DNA of 64,000 nt, taken from the NCBI GenBank assembly GCA_964591275.1, contig CAZQAE010000004.1, positions 68,237-132,236 on the forward strand. Direction: 5' to 3'. The stretch comes from G963674685 sp964591275 (GTDB taxonomy: Bacteria; Lernaellota; Lernaellaia; JACKCT01). The first letter of the stretch is position 1, and the number at the start of each line of letters is the position of its first letter. The notes beneath the pieces were generated by a model that saw only the letters and a list, made by a program, of their open reading frames with translations, was not told the DNA's origin and searched no databases. The translations under genes and the position numbers were made by a program. This document shows positions 42,513 to 53,600 of this stretch, in pieces.

Positions 42513-43889
42513 CTAACAGCCGCAGCCGCCCTCGTCGGAATCAGAATCCTCGTCGGCATTGGGTGTCGGCTCATCGTCATCGTCGTCGTCCGCATCAGCG
42601 CTTTTCACTTCAAAGCTGTCGCGCCCGGCGACGCCCGTCAGGGCATTGCCATCTTCATCCATCGCGTTCTCGGTCTTCACGATGATATAACCGTCGGTTT
42701 CGTTATCGAGCGCCTTGAATGTGAGGTTGATGCTGAAGGAAGCATCGAGGGCCAGATCGGCGTCGCCGATAAGGTTGGTCCAACCGTTTCCGTTGTCCAT
42801 GGCGGGATCCGAGGAGACAAGCTCCAGGACCGTATTGTCGAATATAATTTCGGCGGGCATAACGTGAATGGCCGAATCGAAGTTGTTGGTGAAGGCGACC
42901 TCGTAGCTCACCGTGTCGCCCGGAGCGTAAGCCTCGTCGGAGGACGCTTTCACTTTGATCGAATTTCCGAAATCGCCGGAGCTGGCGACCACGTCGGTGG
43001 GGCTCCAGGTTCCGTCGCCGAAGGGGTAAAAGGCCAGTTCGGCCATGGCGTCGCCATCAATAACGCGAATGCCTGTGTTGTTAAGGTCGCCGAATCCGGT
43101 CAGCACGTAGGCGAGGTTTCGGTCGTCGTTGACGGTCAGGCCCTTGGCGATGGCACCCAGGTCCATCATGCGTTCCGTATTGTCAGTCAGTTCAATTTGC
43201 GTGAGCGTGTTGCTGAATTGACCCATCGTCGTGTAGGCAAATTCGCTGCCTTTGAGCGCTGTGGCAACGGAAGCTTCCGTGGTGGTCAGGCCGCCGAGTT
43301 CCGAGCCGTTTTCAGCGTCGTAATATCGGAGCGTGTTCGAGGCGTCGCCGACAAAAAGAACGCCGTCGTTGACCGAGACGCCAAATGCGCCCTGACAATT
43401 GCCCAGCGCCAGAGTGTTGACCAGGGAAAGGTCCGCAGAGTTGTACACGAACATATCGGTGGTTTCACGGTTGGCCACGTAAAGGAGGCCGCGCTCAAGG
43501 TCAATGTCCATGCCCGCAAGGTCCTGCGCTTCGTTGAACAGCGAAAGACCCAGGGGTTCCAAGGTTTCGGTGTGCACCGTAGCCAGCGTGTTGTTGTGGT
43601 GATGCGCGATGTATATTTTTTTGTTGACCGGATCGGCCATAAGCCCGACGGGACCGCCCATATCGCCCATGTCCAACCATGCGGTATCCGCAAGAATCAG
43701 CTCGTCGCCATTGACCAGATAGGCCAATACGGGGAACTGCAGGAAGCCGTTGTTGTTGCCCAAAGCGTAAACAACGCTTTTTTCCGCAGCTTTCGCATCG
43801 CCAACACTGCCTGCGACAAGCAGCACGGAAGCCAGCAGAGCGAACACGAATCCCATACGACGTGCATTTTTATTACTGGTGAATGTCAT
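42513..43889 (-). CDS. Secreted beta-propeller protein ending in DDDDDD...GCGC
   Basis: A Sec signal peptide (about 35 residues, cleavage after AKA) has no lipobox, unlike the other Asp-rich proteins here. Residues about 38-300 are YncE/NHL-like propeller blades (VGLMADPVNKKIYIAHHHNN, DIDLERGLLYVANRETTD). Residues about 305-420 are a cohesin-like or DUF11-like beta domain (APGDTVSYEVAFTNNFDSAI). The C terminus is an acidic tail ending GGCGC at the stop. The tail looks like the first part of a MYXO-CTERM signal without its membrane helix. A 7-bp stem (TTTGGGG/CCCCAAA at 43931-43950) lies in its 5' leader. Confidence 0.8.
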   Translation of the reverse strand: MTFTSNKNARRMGFVFALLASVLLVAGSVGDAKAAEKSVVYALGNNNGFLQFPVLAYLVNGDELILADTAWLDMGDMGGPVGLMADPVNKKIYIAHHHNNTLATVHTETLEPLGLSLFNEAQDLAGMDIDLERGLLYVANRETTDMFVYNSADLSLVNTLALGNCQGAFGVSVNDGVLFVGDASNTLRYYDAENGSELGGLTTTEASVATALKGSEFAYTTMGQFSNTLTQIELTDNTERMMDLGAIAKGLTVNDDRNLAYVLTGFGDLNNTGIRVIDGDAMAELAFYPFGDGTWSPTDVVASSGDFGNSIKVKASSDEAYAPGDTVSYEVAFTNNFDSAIHVMPAEIIFDNTVLELVSSDPAMDNGNGWTNLIGDADLALDASFSINLTFKALDNETDGYIIVKTENAMDEDGNALTGVAGRDSFEVKSADADDDDDDEPTPNADEDSDSDEGGCGC

Positions 43890-43992
43890 TTTGAACCTCG
43901 ATTTTTACGTTCTAAAATACTCTTCCATCCTTTGGGGACAAAACCCCAAAAGTCCCCGTGAGGACACGGTTACAAATTTAATCACAAAGCCT

Positions 43993-45270
43993 TTAATTTG
44001 TCAAAATATTATCTAAACCGTGCATATAAGGTTTTAATGCTGTTGGCAGGGTCACGGAACCGTCTTCGTTTTGGTAGTTTTCCAAGATTGCGACGAAGGT
44101 TCGCCCGGCGGCGAGGCCCGATCCGTTAATCGTGTGCACATATTGAGTGCCCTTCTCGCCTTTTTGTTTAAACCTGATTTTTGCCCGCCGGGCCTGAAAA
44201 TCTCCATAATTCGAGCAGGAACTGATTTCACGGTATCGGTTCTGACTGGGAAGCCACACCTCCAAATCGAAACAGCGTTTTGCGGAAAAGCCCAAGTCGG
44301 CGCTGCAAAGCTCCACAACGCGATAAGGCAAATCAAGAGCGCGCAATATCATTTCCGCGTCGGCCATCAGTTTTTCATGCTCATTTTTGGATTCGTCCGG
44401 ATGCGTGAATTTGACGAGTTCCACCTTGTCGAACTGATGAACGCGAATCATGCCGCGCGTGTCTTTGCCGTGAGAACCCGCTTCGCTCCGAAAGCACGGC
44501 GTGTAGGCGCAGTATTTTATCGGCAGATCCTCTGCTTCAAGAATCTCATCGTAATGAATGTTGGTCAGCGGCACTTCCGCAGTGGGAATGAGCCACAAAT
44601 CGCGGCCTTCGACCTTGAACAGGTCCTCGGCGAATTTGGGGAGCTGCCCGGTCCCTTGCAAACAGGCCGAGTTGACCATATAAGGCGGCGCGATTTCCGT
44701 GTAGTCGTTTGTTTGGGTCTGAATGTCGAGCATGAAGTTGATTAGCGCCCGCTCCATCAAGGCCCCGGCGCCGCGCTGCATGGCAAAGCGCGCCCCGGAT
44801 ATTTTGGCGGCACGGCCCATGTCCAAAATGCCCAGCGCCTCGCCGATCTCTACGTGATCTTTCGGCGTAAAATCAAATTTTCTCGGCTCACCCCAAGTGC
44901 TGTGAACCACGTTGTCATCTTCGCTGGCGCCGATGGGCGTTTGCGCCGAGGGCATGTTCGGAATGGCTAATAGGAGATCATCGTATTTTTCGTCGATGTC
45001 TTTCAGTTGCGGATCAATGCCTTTGATCCGCTGGGAGATTAGGCCCATCTCCTTTAAAATTTCAGACGCGTCGCCTTTTTCCTGCTTGATACGGGCAATT
45101 TCCCCTGAGGCCTTTTTCTGATCATGACGCAAGGTCTCCACTTCGGCGATAAGCCGCCGCCTGTTCTCGTCCAGTTGCTTTAGCTCATCCAGATCCACGC
45201 GCGCATTGCGCGTCTTGAGCATAGCGACGACTTCGTCATGGTGTGCGCGAACAAATTTTCTATCCAGCAT
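43993..45270 (-). CDS. serS: Seryl-tRNA synthetase
   Basis: The start at 45270 (MLDRKFVRAHHDEV) is the normal family start; an upstream in-frame ATG would add a poor leader. Class II synthetase of 425 residues: an N-terminal two-helix coiled-coil arm (about residues 25-105) that binds the long variable arm of tRNA(Ser), then motif 2 CFRSEAGSHGKDTRGMIR and motif 3 GLAAGRTFVAILENYQ. It charges tRNA(Ser) with serine in the cytoplasm and is essential. It is transcribed alone. It has a functional link to the free-standing editing domain at 23057, which would remove serine from tRNA(Thr), but the genes are not neighbours. Confidence 0.98.
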   Translation of the reverse strand: MLDRKFVRAHHDEVVAMLKTRNARVDLDELKQLDENRRRLIAEVETLRHDQKKASGEIARIKQEKGDASEILKEMGLISQRIKGIDPQLKDIDEKYDDLLLAIPNMPSAQTPIGASEDDNVVHSTWGEPRKFDFTPKDHVEIGEALGILDMGRAAKISGARFAMQRGAGALMERALINFMLDIQTQTNDYTEIAPPYMVNSACLQGTGQLPKFAEDLFKVEGRDLWLIPTAEVPLTNIHYDEILEAEDLPIKYCAYTPCFRSEAGSHGKDTRGMIRVHQFDKVELVKFTHPDESKNEHEKLMADAEMILRALDLPYRVVELCSADLGFSAKRCFDLEVWLPSQNRYREISSCSNYGDFQARRAKIRFKQKGEKGTQYVHTINGSGLAAGRTFVAILENYQNEDGSVTLPTALKPYMHGLDNILTN

Positions 45271-45496
45271 CGTAATCGCCCTCCCCGGCGGATTAGGAAT
45301 CTGGGAATCTATCACGCACGCACTCGGATTTCCAGATGGGTCAAGAAATCTAACGAAGATGTCTCCACCGGGGGATGCGAACCTCGCCGGTCTTTTGCCA
45401 GAGACTTCTCTTGTCCTTTGGGCTTCGATTCTGTTAAATCATCGTGCTTTGGAAAAAAGCGGATCAAACGCAAACCAAAAGTGAAAGGCGTTCTTC

Positions 45497-47539
45497 ATGA
45501 ACTCGCGATATCCAGCCGACAAATGCGTCAAACTTTTTGAGCCCATTCAAATCCGGGACATGACGGTGAAAAACCGGCTCGTCATGACCGCGATGCACCT
45601 CAACTACACGCCCTCCGGCGAAGTCAACGATCAGCTCATCGATTTCTACGCTGAGCGCGTGGCCGGCGGCGTCGGCCTGATCGTGATCGGCGGATGTTCC
45701 ATTGACGTCGTGGGCAGCATGCCCGGAATGATCGGCGGTCACGATGACAAATATCTGCCGGGCTTAAAACGTTTTGTCGAGGCCATGAAGAAGATCGATC
45801 CGACGTGCATGGTCTGCGCGCAGCTTTATCAGGCTGGGCGTTACGCCTATTCCTGGCTCATGGGACAGCAGCCCATTTCGGCCTCGGCCATGCCGTCGAG
45901 CTTCAACCCCGAAACTCCGCGCGCTCTGGGAATCGGCGAAATTCCCGAAGTTCAGCAGCGCTACGCGGACGCGGCCCTGCGTTTCAAAAAGTGCGGATTC
46001 GATACGGTGGAGATCATCGGCAGCGCGGGCTATCTGATCTCCCAGTTCCTTTCTCCGGCGACGAATAAACGGGAGGACGAATACGGCGGCGGCTTTGAAA
46101 ACCGCGCGCGATTCGGCGTGGAAGTCGTGCAAAAGACCCGCGCCGCAGTGGGTGATGATTACCCGCTGATGATGCGCGTGGCCGGAGCGGACCTGGTGCC
46201 CGGCGGGCACACAAACAAGGAATCGGCGCAGGCCTGCGTCCTTTTTGAAAAGGCCGGCGTGGATTGTTTTAACGTCACGGCGGGTTGGCATGAGTCGAAA
46301 GTTCCGCAGATCACGATGAGTGTGCCACGCGGAGCCTTCGCGCATTTTGCGTACGGCATCAAAAAGCAAGTGAGCGTGCCGGTCATCGCCTGCAACCGGA
46401 TAAATGATCCGATGCTGGCCGAGGAAGTTTTGCGCAACGGACTATCGGACATGATCGGAATGGCCAGGCCGCTGATCGCCGATCCGAATTTGCCCAATAA
46501 GGCCAAAGAGGGTGATTTTGGCCTCATCAGAAAATGCATCGCCTGTAATCAGGGCTGCTTTGACCACGTGTTTTCGGGCGATGACATCAATTGCCTGGTC
46601 AACTACCGCGCCGGGCGCGAAGGGCAATACAAGCAGTTGCCCAAAGTCGAGACTCCGAAAAACATCATCGTGATCGGCGGCGGTCCCGCTGGTTGCGAGA
46701 CAGCGCGCATAGCCGCGGAAAGAGGCCACAAGGTCATCCTGCTGGAAAAAGCCGACAGGCTTGGCGGCCAGATTCACCTGTGCGCTGCGCCTCCGGGTCG
46801 CGAAGATTTCATCGAGCTGGCGCGTTTTCACGAAGCGGCGCTTAAGGATCTTGGCGTGGATGTGCGCCTGGGCGCTGCCGCGACGAAGGAGATGATTGCG
46901 TCATTAAAACCCGATGAAGTGATTGTCGCCGTCGGCGCGGAGCCGATAATGCCGTCCTTTGCCGAAAGCACGGACGCAGAAAATATCAATATTTTTCTCG
47001 CGCGCGACGTGCTGCTGGGAAAAGCACGCTGCTATGGCGATACCGTCATCATCGGCGGCGGCGCCGTGGGTTGCGAAACGGCTTTGCACCTCACGCAGCA
47101 AGGCGTGATTCGTCCCGAACTGGCCGCTTTTCTGATCGAGTCCGGCGCCGAGCAGGCCGAGCGGGTCAAGGAACTGCTCAGTGAACCGGTGCGAAAAGTT
47201 TATCTTGTGGAGATGCTGCCGAAAATTGGGCAGGACATTGGAAAATCGACGCGCTGGACGATGATGAAGGACCTTGGCCGCATGCATGTGGATATTCGCA
47301 AAAAAACGAAAGTGCTTGGGCTGGAGGCCGGCGGCGTGCGCGTGGAAATTTCCGAAAATGAAAGCGAACTTATTGCCTGCGAGAACATCGTTCTGGCCGT
47401 GGGATACAAGGCGGATTCAGCGCTGCCCGACGCGCTGACCGATGCCGGATTCCACGTGACCGTCATAGGCGATGCAAAAAAGCCCCGCATGGCAATCCAC
47501 GCGGTGGCCGAAGGATTCAAGACGGGGCTTAGCGTTTAA
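45497..47539 (+). CDS. Old-yellow-enzyme family NADH:flavin oxidoreductase / 2,4-dienoyl-CoA reductase-like
   Basis: The 680-residue protein has three parts. Residues 1-345 are an FMN-binding TIM barrel (FEPIQIRDMTVKNRLVMTAM, QFLSPATNKREDEYGGGFEN, DMIGMARPLIADP). Near residue 350 lies a 4Fe-4S site CIACNQGCFDHVF plus a later Cys in INCLVN. Residues about 385-680 are a FAD/NAD(P) two-Rossmann domain (IIVIGGGPAGCETARIAAE and VIIGGGAVGCETALHL). This matches FadH, BaiCD-type and trimethylamine dehydrogenase relatives, which reduce enoyl or enone bonds. The substrate is unknown. It stands alone and divergent from serS. Confidence 0.9.
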   Translation: MNSRYPADKCVKLFEPIQIRDMTVKNRLVMTAMHLNYTPSGEVNDQLIDFYAERVAGGVGLIVIGGCSIDVVGSMPGMIGGHDDKYLPGLKRFVEAMKKIDPTCMVCAQLYQAGRYAYSWLMGQQPISASAMPSSFNPETPRALGIGEIPEVQQRYADAALRFKKCGFDTVEIIGSAGYLISQFLSPATNKREDEYGGGFENRARFGVEVVQKTRAAVGDDYPLMMRVAGADLVPGGHTNKESAQACVLFEKAGVDCFNVTAGWHESKVPQITMSVPRGAFAHFAYGIKKQVSVPVIACNRINDPMLAEEVLRNGLSDMIGMARPLIADPNLPNKAKEGDFGLIRKCIACNQGCFDHVFSGDDINCLVNYRAGREGQYKQLPKVETPKNIIVIGGGPAGCETARIAAERGHKVILLEKADRLGGQIHLCAAPPGREDFIELARFHEAALKDLGVDVRLGAAATKEMIASLKPDEVIVAVGAEPIMPSFAESTDAENINIFLARDVLLGKARCYGDTVIIGGGAVGCETALHLTQQGVIRPELAAFLIESGAEQAERVKELLSEPVRKVYLVEMLPKIGQDIGKSTRWTMMKDLGRMHVDIRKKTKVLGLEAGGVRVEISENESELIACENIVLAVGYKADSALPDALTDAGFHVTVIGDAKKPRMAIHAVAEGFKTGLSV

Positions 47540-47658
47540 AAGGGTCTAGGGTTTGGGGCCCGCGTATTGAGCCTCGACAAGAGCGAGCCTTCCAAGAGGG
47601 CGACACAAAACGCGACGTTATCATCCGATGATCGCGATTGAAAAAGCATTTCTCTTCG

Positions 47659-50600
47659 TTAAACGTAGCCGATATTATCGTCTGGATCGTCGTCGGATTT
47701 TTCGGACAGTTTCTGAATTTTATTGCGGACCCCGCGATAGTCGGCGTCCATCTCGTCAACTTCCCTGTAAACGCGCAGCGCCTTCTTGTATTCATTGAGC
47801 ATTTCGTATGCCGCGCCCAAGTCCACCATGCAGTCGAGCCTTTCCTGGTCGGCAAGGCCGTGGTATTCGACATCCAGGGCCATCTCCAGATAAGGCGCGG
47901 CCTGATCCCAATTTTCCTGCGCCATGAAACATTGGGCCAGTTGCTGCGCGATTTGGACTTCTATTTCCGGGTCGCCCAGCGCCAGGGCCTTTCCAAATTC
48001 GGCGATGGCGTCTTCCATCTGCTCCATTTCCTGGTAGGCGATTCCGAGCGAGAAATGGGCTTCGGCGTCTTGCACCCCTTCCGGGGTCATCATGCCCCTA
48101 AATTCGCTGACCAAACTATCAAGACCTTCACCTATGGGCGCATCGGCCTGAACGCCAATATCATCCATCAGCCCATCAAGAAGATCTGAGCCTTCAGGCT
48201 TTTCAGCGTCTCCGTCGGAGGGACCAAAAATGTCATCCAGCATATCATCGACTTCGAGTCCTTCGGCATCAGGCTCCCCGGCATCCGAGGGCCTCGCCTC
48301 GGCGCTTTCGTCAGACTCCGGCTCCGCAAATTGTTCAGGAGCTTCATCCGCCGGAGTTTCAGCAAAGAGATCAATATCATCTTCCGGCGCTTCCGGCTCG
48401 ACGACCGGTACGACCGGTTCGACTGGTTCGGGAATAGTCGCTTCCTCAGGTATTTCTTCGTCGTCGGATTCCGGCTCCGCAATATCCTCGGAAGCTTTAT
48501 CCGCCGGAGTTTCAGCAAAGAGATCGATCTCGCTTTCCGACGCCTCGCTTTGAGTTTCGAGTTCATCGGCGGTCGCTTCCGCAGCTTCAGCTTTAGCCAT
48601 TTCATCGCCGACTTCCGACTCGCTCAGTTCCGGCTTGTCGGCATCATCGCCCGATGTTAATTTGACGACCGGTTCGACCGGTTCGGCCGGTTCGGCCGGT
48701 TCGGCCGGCTCGACCAGTTCGGCCGGCTCCGCATCGGCCTTGCTCTTGTCGCCGGCCCACTCGATATCGACGTCGCCTGATTCCTGGAACTCTGTTTGCA
48801 CATCCTCAAAGAATTCTCCGGCATCGGGTTTGACTTCAAGATCTTCGCTGTAATAAAGATCGTTGATGCGCTTTGAGACTTCCTCATGATGGGGGTCAAT
48901 CTCAAGAATGCGTTCCAGCAGGGCCTTGGCTTCCGCGGTTTGTCCGGTCGCAGACGCGGCGTCGGCTTTAGCGAACAAGTCCTTAATCCGCCCATCGGCT
49001 TCCGCGATGCGGTCGGCGATACGGCTTTGTGTTTCGGTCAGTTCATCGTTGTCCGGGTCCAGTTCCAATCCACGCATGATGTGTGTCTCGGCCTCAGAGA
49101 GCCGTCCGCTTTCCAGGCACAGCTCCGCCAGCGCACCCAGTTCGCCCAAAGCTTTGTCTTTCATCTCCCCTTTCAGGTACAGGTCAACAAGCCTTCTATG
49201 CGCCTCTTCGTTTCGAGGGTCGATTTGCGTGATTTTGTTAACGAGTTCGGAGGCAACTTCAAAGTTGCCTTCGGCGATGAACTCATCGGAAAGCGTAAAT
49301 AGAAGCAGGCTGGCTTTGTCGGATTGTCCCGTTTCGACGTAAAAGTTGGCGAGGGCGTTTTGCGTGTCGGGGTCTTGCGGCGCGATCATCAGCCGCTTGT
49401 GGTAGAGAGCCTCCCGCTCTTCAGTTCGCCCCTCGGCTTCGCTAATGCGCAGCAGTTGATCGATGGATTTCAGTCGTCCTTCGTCGTCATCCGCGCCTTC
49501 GAAAAACGCCAGCAACCTTTCCTGCACTTTTTCATTGTCCGGATCAAGGTCGGCGATTCGCTCAAGGTAATGATGTTCCTTTTCCCGATCCTCCCGCGAA
49601 GCCGCTTTGTCGGCCAGCGCAAGGAATTCCTCAACCGCTTCGGAGACTTTGTTTTGATCCGTCAGGACCTTTGCGAGGCTCTCCCTGACATTTAGGTCAT
49701 CGGGCATGGCCATCGCCAGATCGCGAAGGCTGTTTTCCGCTTCTTCCAAATCTCCCGAGGCAATTTTCAATTCCACCAACTGCCGGGTGATTTCAAGGCT
49801 CTTATCGCCTAGTCCCTGCGCATCGTAGGCGGTTTTCATTTTCGACAGGGCTTCTGACTTGCGTGGCCCCATATTCATGACATCCTGCAAAACCGCGACG
49901 GCCTCATCGTATTTTTCGTCTGCAATAAACTGATCGGCGAGGATCAAGAGTTCATCAACCGCCTCGTCTTCTCGGTCGTTATCACGGAGTTGGGCAGCCA
50001 GGCGTCTGCGGGCCTTTTTGTTGTGTTCATCCACCCCAAGAATGTCGCGCCAGGCGTTTTCGGCATCTGCGACGTTATCGGTTCTCTCGCAGATTTCCGC
50101 GATGGCGAAAGCCGCCTCAAGGGCCTGATCTTTTTCGTCGCGGGAGATGTGAATGTCTTTCAGACTTCGCCAAGCCTCGATGTTGTCAGGATCGATGTCG
50201 ATGATTTCTCGCAACCAGTCTTCGCGGTCTGCGTCTTCCAGCGTGTCGGAAAGGGTCGACAAGGCGCTCAAAAGCGTTGCGACGGCGTCTTCGGTGCGCT
50301 GGGTCCTGAGATAGTAGTCCCCAAGATTTCTCCAACTCGCCGGGTTTGCGCCGTCAATGTCGGCGACTTCTTTCAGGCATGTTTCGACATCGCCATCGCC
50401 TCGTTCGCCCAGCACCGCCGCCAAGCGATTCAAATATTCGACGGCCTGCTCAACGTCATTTTCGTCCAGGGCAATTTGCTTCAATTTCCATAGCGCGAAT
50501 TCGTTTCGATCATCGAGTTCGATAATGTCAGCAAGCGCATCGGATAGACCGTCTTTGTCGTCGGTTTTTGAAAGGGCGTCGGCGTAGTTGAATAATAGAT

Positions 50601-53600
50601 CGATGGCCTTTTGCGGATTGTCGCCATCGAGGTAGTAATGTTTGAGTTCGTTTTGCGCCTTTTTGTGCAGGGGATCGAGTTCAACGACAAACTCCAGGGA
50701 CATCTCCAGCGTATCGGGCATATTCGCGGCACGGGCTTGCGCAGCGAGGGCAATAAGCCCGTGAACGGATTTTTCCTGATCCTCGAATTGCGAGTAGAGG
50801 TCGAAAAGTCCATTTATGACGACTTCGTTTTCGGGGTCGATGTCAAGGGCGCTTTTGAGTATGTCGGCTGCGGCCACAAGGTCATTTTCAGCGATGAGGA
50901 TCTTTGCAAAGCGGATCGTTTCGGCGACAGCGGCTTCGCTGTCTTCCACGTTGACATAAAGCGACTTGAGCGACTTGTGCGCCTTGGCATCAGCGGGGCG
51001 CATTCCGATAACGCGCCTAGCGGTTTCGATGGCCTCGGCCTCCCGGCCCTGATCTTTATAAAGGTCCAGAATTTTCAGCAGTTCTGCGACGAATTCATCT
51101 TCCGGTCCGGCGGCGTCCAGAAGATTCAACGCCTTTTGCGCGGCCTCGATATCGCCTGGAGCCAGGTCCTGAAGTTTGCGGACGTATTGCAGGGCTTCGT
51201 CGAACTCGCCGAGGTTTTCTTTCAAATCGGCAAGCTTGACGAGGTATTCCGCGGCCTTGTCCTTGTCATCCGCATCCTCGTGAAGGCGCAGGAGCCTTGT
51301 CAGCGTGTCGACGTTGTTTTCCTCGATCGACAGCGCTTCGACAAGCGCGCTTTCGGCCCGCTCAGTGTCTTCGCGTTCCAGTGCGATATCCGCGATTTTG
51401 AAGAGAACGGGAATCGCCAAAGCGGCGTTTTCCGCTTTCTTGTACAGTTCAACCTGGCGATTGAGCACGTCATCAATGTCCGGCTCCAGGGCAAGGACGG
51501 AGACGGTCGCATCGAGAGCGTCTTCAATTCGTCCGGCTTGCTCATACAGCGTGGAAAGCTCCAGGAGACGTCTGATTTCCTCCTCATTGTCTTGCGTCGA
51601 CCGCGCCAGACTGAGAAGCTGCTCACGTATTTCAATATCGGCAGGCGAAAGATCCGCTGCTTGCTTGAGGAATGCCGCGGCGTCTTCATGTCGATCCTCG
51701 GTCGCAGAGATTTCAGACAGCCGTCGCAGATGTTTGACTGCGGAATCCGAGTCGCCCTGTCGCACGCACAGATCAACCAGGGCTTTGAGCGCGCCGGTGT
51801 GTTTGTCGTCCAGTCCGAGAATCTGATCGACCAGATACCGGGTCTGGTCATCGTTTTTGCTCGCCTCGTTGATCGTTAATGCGTTGTTAAGAGACGCAAT
51901 GGCGTCTTCGCTACGCCCGGCGTCCATGTAAAATTCCGTAAGACGACTGCGGATTTCGGTGCTGCCTGGAAGAATGCCCACGGCTTCCAGAAGGCTTCTT
52001 TCGGCCTCGTCGAGTTTGTCGGTTTCCGTGAGGAGCCGCGCGATTTCGAGAAGCTCGGCGCCGGTCGCGTCAACATCTTGCTTTTTGATGAGCAATTCTT
52101 TACGCGCAATCCGCACATCGATATTTTCGCCGTCCAAGGAAATGATTTCGTCAGCTGTCACCAGGGCGGCATCATCATCGCCGGCTTCCTTATTGGCCAT
52201 GAGCCTGATCATCAAAAGGGAAACCACTGCGTCAGTGCGACCGGCCTCTATGTATAAATCATGGAGTCGCGTTGTTGCGCGCGTGTCGTTGGGTTGAAGT
52301 TCCAGTGCGGTTTCCAAATCTCGGATGGCGCCATCGATATCTCCGGCCTTTTTCCTGATTTCGGAGATGGCGATCAATTCTCCGGACGCAGCGCCCATGT
52401 CCCCCGCGCCCTTGTGAATCTCAAAGATCGTTTCCCGCGCGGAGATATGGTTCGGATCCAGCCCGGCGATCTCGCCCAGGAAACCAAGCGCTTGCGCGTC
52501 GTGGCCTAAAGATCGCGTCGAATCCACCAGTTTCAGCAGTGTTTCAACGGCCCGGTCTTCCTGGTTTGAAGTGATGTAGATATCTTTGAGAGTTTTTAGG
52601 GCATCATGATTCAGGTCGTCCAATGCGAGAACGTTTTCAAGCGCCGCCACGGCTTCATCGTTCCTTCCGGCTTGCTTGTGCAGCCCGGCCAAATGGAAAT
52701 ACTGCTTGATGGCGTCGTCTTTCCTATCGAGTTTATGAAGCAGGTCGGCGTGCATTTCCCGGGCATCGATTCGTCCCTTGTGAAGATCGAGAATCCTCGC
52801 GATATACCCTTCGGCAGCGACGTAATCTTCACTTTCGTTCGCTGCTTCGCCAAGCCTCATCAGCGCGGTGGCGGCCTCATCGTTTCTTCCAAGTTCCTGC
52901 AGGAGGTCCGCGAGCGCTCGAATTGTTTCGAGCCTGTCGGGTTCGATATCGAGGATTTCCCTGAGTCTGACCTCAAGGTCCTGATTGTCGTCTCTGCTGT
53001 GAGCCGTCTCGCAAAGCCGTGAAAGTATTGCGATGGCCTCGTCGTTTTCCCCGGCGGCGATATGGAAGTCCTTGACCGCGCACAAGGCTCGCTGATCGCT
53101 TTCATCAATCGCCAAAATCCGCCGAAATACTTCTTCCGGCGTGCGATCGTCGGGCTTTTCTTCGCCAAGCTGCTCGGCGATGGAAAATAACTGTTCGACG
53201 GCTTCTTCTTTTCGGTCCTGCTCGATATACGCGCTCACGAGAATTTCCCTGGCGTCCAGGCGCTTGGGATCGTGCGCAAGAATCTTTGAGGCAAACTCAA
53301 TGGCTGCTTCAAAATTCTCTGTGTCCGCTGCATCCTCGGCGAGCTTCTCGTATAGCGGCAGAGCCTTCTGGGGATCGTTTTCGTCGTAATACGCGGCGAG
53401 TTGCTCGACGACGGCGATGTCGCCGGGAGCCAAATCGGACAATTCCAGCAGATATTGTCCGTAAAGATCATTTTGCCCATCGGCCCTGGCGGCCTCGGCC
53501 ATCTGTCCGGTGAGAGCGATGCGGCTTTGGTTGTCATCGCCGGCTTCGGCCAGTTCGCGCTGGATTTCCAAAAGGGGAAGGCTCGCGCCGTGGGACTCAA

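Noticed and set aside
43931..43950. Terminator for serS
   Set aside because: The stem TTTGGGG/CCCCAAA has no T run on either strand in the needed place; kept only as a leader hairpin of the gene at 42513.
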